Source of the DNA: Zoopage sp. CT-All
Lineage: Eukaryota; Zoopagomycota; Zoopagomycetes; Zoopagales; Zoopagaceae
DNA length: 23,866 nt
Direction of reading: 5' to 3'
Assembly: GCA_004114245.1 (NCBI GenBank)
Contig: QZWS01000124.1
Coordinates: 1 to 23,866, forward strand
Made by a program: the position numbers and the translations under genes. The first letter of the stretch is position 1; every line of letters begins with the position of its first letter. Shown piece by piece: positions 20,901 through 23,866 of the stretch. The notes under the pieces were generated by a model that searched no databases, was not told the DNA's origin, and was given only the letters and a program-made list of their open reading frames with translations.

Positions 20901-23667
20901 ATGGCGACAAGGAAACTACAAAGTAATTAGGGCGTCTTGAGGAAACATCAGTCTCTGGCTGGAAGTGCGAAACCTGCTGGCTGGCATGTTTTGAACAAGG
21001 CGGCGGACGCTTCTGCATCGTTCGGGCAGTGGACGTGTGCACTTGCTACTCTAATTGACCCAAAGTCGTTCGGTCCTTCTGCATCGCAAAATAGCTGAAA
21101 TCGACAAAGTTCTTAAAAAGGTCGCCGAAGGCGTCGAGACGTTTGAGGAGACATTGGAAAAGATTGAGATATCGACCAATGTGAACCAGAAGGAGAAATA
21201 CGAGTCGGATTTGAAAAAAGAGATCAAGAAGCTGCAACGGCTGCGCGACCAGATCAAAACATGGGCCGCCTCCAATGACATCAAGGATAAAAGGGCTTTG
21301 ATGGACAACAGGAAGCTAATTGAAACGGTATAGTGACTGGAGGTGACGGTCGGTCGATATCTGCACGCCGACAAAATGAGATGAACGACTGACAATTGAT
21401 GGGTATTCTCTGCCTGGGTTGATGCTCTAGCAAATGGAAAAGTTCAAGGCAATCGAGAAGGAGATGAAAACGAAGGCATATTCTAGGGAAGGGCTCATTA
21501 TGTCTGGAAGGATGGACCCCAAGGAGAAGGAAAAAGCGGAAACGTGTTCTTGGGTCACAGAGCGGGTCGAGTCGCTTAACATCCAAATCGAAGCACTGGA
21601 GGCCGAGGTTGAGACTCTACGGGTGGGCGCAAAGCGAGGCAAGAACAACCCCGCAAAGGAGAGGATATCGGAACTAGAGGAAAAGATTGAACGGCACAAG
21701 TGGCACCAAGGGCGGTTAGAACTCATCCTGCGACTACTGGAGAACGGGCAAATTGAGACGGAAAAGGTAGGGCGATCATGCCCAGTTGGTTACTGAATTC
21801 GCTGATGCAACATAAGCCGAGTGCTAACAAGTGTACGCTCTCGTACAATCGTGTACGCTCTCGTACAATCCTAGGTCACCGCAATCCAGGAGGACGTGAA
21901 CTATTATGTTGATGAGAACCTAGTAAGACAGTTTGCAGTGGACGATCCTCATCGGAAAACTCTACATCACGATGGTTTGACTAATAGAGCCATATGTGAC
22001 ATTTTGCACTGTGTAGGACCCTGATTTTGCAGAGGACGAGGAAATCTATACGGATCTCAACCTGGAAGAGGAGGAAGACTTCTTCACTGTGGGCACTGAA
22101 GACCATTATACTGGTGGGCATAAGGACGATGATCAGTCTGAAAAGAGTAAAGATGACACTCCAGACACGCCGGTTAAGAGCAAACCCAGGGAGCTTGAGC
22201 CGGAGACAATACCATCACCCACCAGGAATGCAACTACAAAACCAACTCCAACGAAAAGTATGCGATTTTTACGATTTTCACGATTTCCTTCAATATGCCT
22301 TTTGAGCAATGTTGCTGTACATTTCGAGAGACGCATGGGTCTGACGAATTGGTTGATCTGTTAGAGTTATCAATGTCCGAATCAAAAGAGCCGAAGCCAG
22401 TACCAACAACACCCCCTGCGCTTCCAAAAGCCAGCAACCCAGTATCTGCGCGAGCACCAAGTATAACTCGAGCCGTCGAAACGCCAACGATACAGTATGC
22501 GACTGCAGTCGCCGCCAATCTCCCTGCAGCTTCGGAGTCCCCACGCATCGCAAATATTTCAGCTTCGCCCTCGCCCTCGCCTAGTGTGGCGGCTGCTGTG
22601 GCCCATGCTTCTCCCAGCACCACTAGCATAGCACCACCAGCATCAGCAGCATCGGCGGCATCAGCGACATCAGCGGCACCAACGACACCAGCTGTATTCT
22701 CCTCATCGGCCACAGCGGCCGCACCGTCGCCAGCAGTGTCCGCAACAGCTGCAAGCTCAGCATCAACTCCAACAGCGCCTGCGACCGAGGAGGAAATCAG
22801 TGCCATCTCAGCAGCGCCCTCTGGGACAAAGTCTTCCGCCATCCCATCTTCTACGGCCACTCAAAATATCGAACATTCTTCAACACAAAAGGAAGGTCAG
22901 TCGCCTGAGCAGAAACCTCAGCGGGAGATGGCCTCAACCTCGCAGCAACAAGCGCCCACAGCGGAGACAGAGATCCGTCTTCCAGCAGCACTGGCGGACT
23001 TGGCACACAGCTTCGAGACTTCCAAGGAGCGCGCCTTGTCGAATGACATTGGATTTTTCGCAAGCCAAATGCTGGAGGCCAGCTTCCAGTTTCTGCCAGA
23101 GCAAGCGGACACGGAAAGGTATGCATGAGACTGAGCGATGGCTACGTTGAACCGAAGCAATAATCTGTGAGTGTGGTGAGACTTACACTTTGAGCCGATC
23201 TGTTTAACGTAGGCCAAAGTACTATGCTCCCAAGAACCCTTACCCAACACCGTCGTACTACCCTCAGGCGCCTCCCCCCAGTCTTTTTGAGTCCTCGGCG
23301 GTTTTTGAAAAGTTTGACATCGACACCCTGTTCTTTATTTTCTACTACCAACAAGGAACCTACCAGCAGTAAGTGATCCGAGCGTTTATACCGCTACGCC
23401 AAGATATGACCGAGGAGTCAAGGCCTGTTTTTAACCCATTAACATGCCTATAGATATCTCGCTGCAAGAGAGCTGAAGAAGCAATCGTGGCGCTTCCATA
23501 AAAAGTACTTGACCTGGTTCCAACGTCATGAGGAGCCCAAAGCCATCACGGACGACTACGAGCAAGGGACCTATATCTACTTTGACTATGAGGGTGCATG
23601 GTGTCAGAGGAAAAAGACAGATTTCCGCTTCGAGTACAAGTTCCTGGAAGACGCGGAACTCGTTTGA
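20901..23667 (+). CDS. NOT3: CCR4-NOT complex subunit NOT3/NOT5
   Basis: A subunit of the CCR4-NOT deadenylase complex, which shortens poly(A) tails and links mRNA decay, translation and transcription, in cytoplasm and nucleus. Eight exons: 20901-20922, 21095-21327, 21431-21766, 21875-21922, 22017-22257, 22365-23118, 23213-23368, 23454-23667; all phases close, giving 667 residues. The first exon codes only MATRKLQ plus one base and joins to [18 protein letters not shown], the hallmark NOT3 N-terminus. The conserved coiled-coil domain covers residues 1 to about 230 and includes [37 protein letters not shown] and DPDF. The middle is Ser/Thr/Pro/Ala-rich and disordered, with an Ala/Ser run near 359-439. 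The connector and NOT box occupy about 515-667: [41 protein letters not shown], and a terminal [13 protein letters not shown]. Length lies between yeast Not5 and human CNOT3. Very sure of family; NOT3 versus NOT5 naming is arbitrary when only one copy exists. Confidence 0.97.
21767..21874 (+). other. NOT3 intron 3, carrying a tandem 20-bp repeat
   Basis: A 108-nt intron with GTAGGG donor, GCTAAC branch-like motif at 21822-21827 and CTAG acceptor ending at 21874. Almost the whole branch-to-acceptor interval consists of two identical 20-bp units. Confidence 0.85.
21831..21870 (+). repeat. Perfect tandem duplication of a 20-bp hairpin-forming unit
   Basis: GTGTACGCTCTCGTACAATC occurs at 21831-21850 and, without mismatch, at 21851-21870. 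Each copy contains GTACG-CTCT-CGTAC, a perfect 5-bp stem with a 4-nt loop. The acceptor CTAG follows at once. Confidence 0.97.
22263..22289 (+). repeat. Three degenerate 9-mers (CGATTTTTA-like) in NOT3 intron 5
   Basis: CGATTTTTA, CGATTTTCA and CGATTTCCT lie head to tail just inside the GTATGC donor of intron 5 (22258-22364). This is a short T-rich microrepeat; no function is evident. Confidence 0.7.
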
Positions 23668-23866
23668 GCGACCAGCCTTGCTGCATAAAGCAAATCACAG
23701 GAGGACACATATTATTTACGTATGGGTTCCCAATCTCAACTGCTTTACTCCCTGTTCCATCCCTATTGTTGTCCCTCTCCCCACTCTTTTGTTCTCCTCT
23801 GTTCTCCTCTATTCTCCTCTATTCTCCGTCCTTTCCTTTCTCAGCTTGTTTTTTTCCTCGTTTCTT
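23668..23866 (+). other. NOT3 3' flank with pyrimidine 10-mer repeats
   Basis: After the TGA the region becomes strongly C/T-rich. TTCTCCTCTG/A 10-mers repeat four times at 23791-23830, the last unit imperfect, followed by further T/C runs to the window edge. It is the 3' UTR or just downstream; the poly(A) site is not clear. Confidence 0.65.

Noticed and set aside
22234-22860. 208-codon Ala/Gly-rich open frame on the minus strand
   Set aside because: It is the mirror of the Ala/Ser-rich NOT3 linker; low complexity and no independent support.
1-23866. Mobile elements, viral remnants or CRISPR arrays
   Set aside because: No terminal repeats with target duplications, transposase, integrase or reverse-transcriptase motifs, and no spaced repeat arrays were seen; the repeats found are short and local.

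Overview
The window looks like a gene-dense stretch of an early-diverging fungal nuclear genome. A Mortierella-type (Mortierellomycota) source is my best guess, but it is inference only. The supporting signs are spliceosomal introns of about 80-170 nt with GTAAGT/GTAAAT-type donors and TAG acceptors, pyrimidine-rich leaders, a fungal Zn2Cys6/MHR transcription factor, a fungal-style MFS carrier, a full-length ABCB exporter and a NOT3/NOT5 subunit. I saw no bacterial, viral, transposon, CRISPR, rRNA or tRNA signal.

Layout. (1) About 1-4968, + strand: a large low-complexity gene of at least 1512 codons. It encodes an Ala/Lys/Ser-rich protein with LEA/apolipoprotein-like amphipathic helices, an internal duplication and acidic stretches. 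Its 5' end may lie outside the window. (2) 5010-7262, - strand: a three-exon MFS transporter, convergent with gene 1 and only 41 bp from it. (3) 8793-12636, - strand: a four-exon Zn2Cys6 transcription factor with a fungal MHR domain and Gln-rich tracts. (4) 14740-18962, - strand: a three-exon full ABCB/MDR-type exporter with two intact nucleotide-binding domains. (5) 20901-23667, + strand: an eight-exon NOT3/NOT5 subunit of the CCR4-NOT deadenylase complex, divergent from the ABC gene across 1.9 kb. All exon joins given were worked out by hand from donor/acceptor sites and reading phase, and every one closes in frame.

How the parts may relate. The MFS carrier, the zinc-cluster regulator and the ABC exporter lie consecutively on one strand, separated by 1.5 and 2.1 kb. 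A regulator placed between two membrane transporters suggests, but does not prove, a small transport or efflux neighbourhood. The ABC upstream region has two CCGCGG sites, a core that zinc-cluster regulators of drug pumps bind in yeasts; one sits between two perfect 13-bp direct repeats 31 bp apart. The NOT3 promoter has a compact set of three CCAAT boxes and a perfect CRE. NOT3 is a housekeeping mRNA-decay gene and has no evident link to the others.

The least explained item is gene 1. Its helix-repeat architecture resembles proteins that coat lipid droplets or membranes, or that protect during desiccation, but I cannot assign a function. The most striking small-scale feature is a perfect tandem 20-bp, hairpin-forming repeat directly before a splice acceptor in NOT3.
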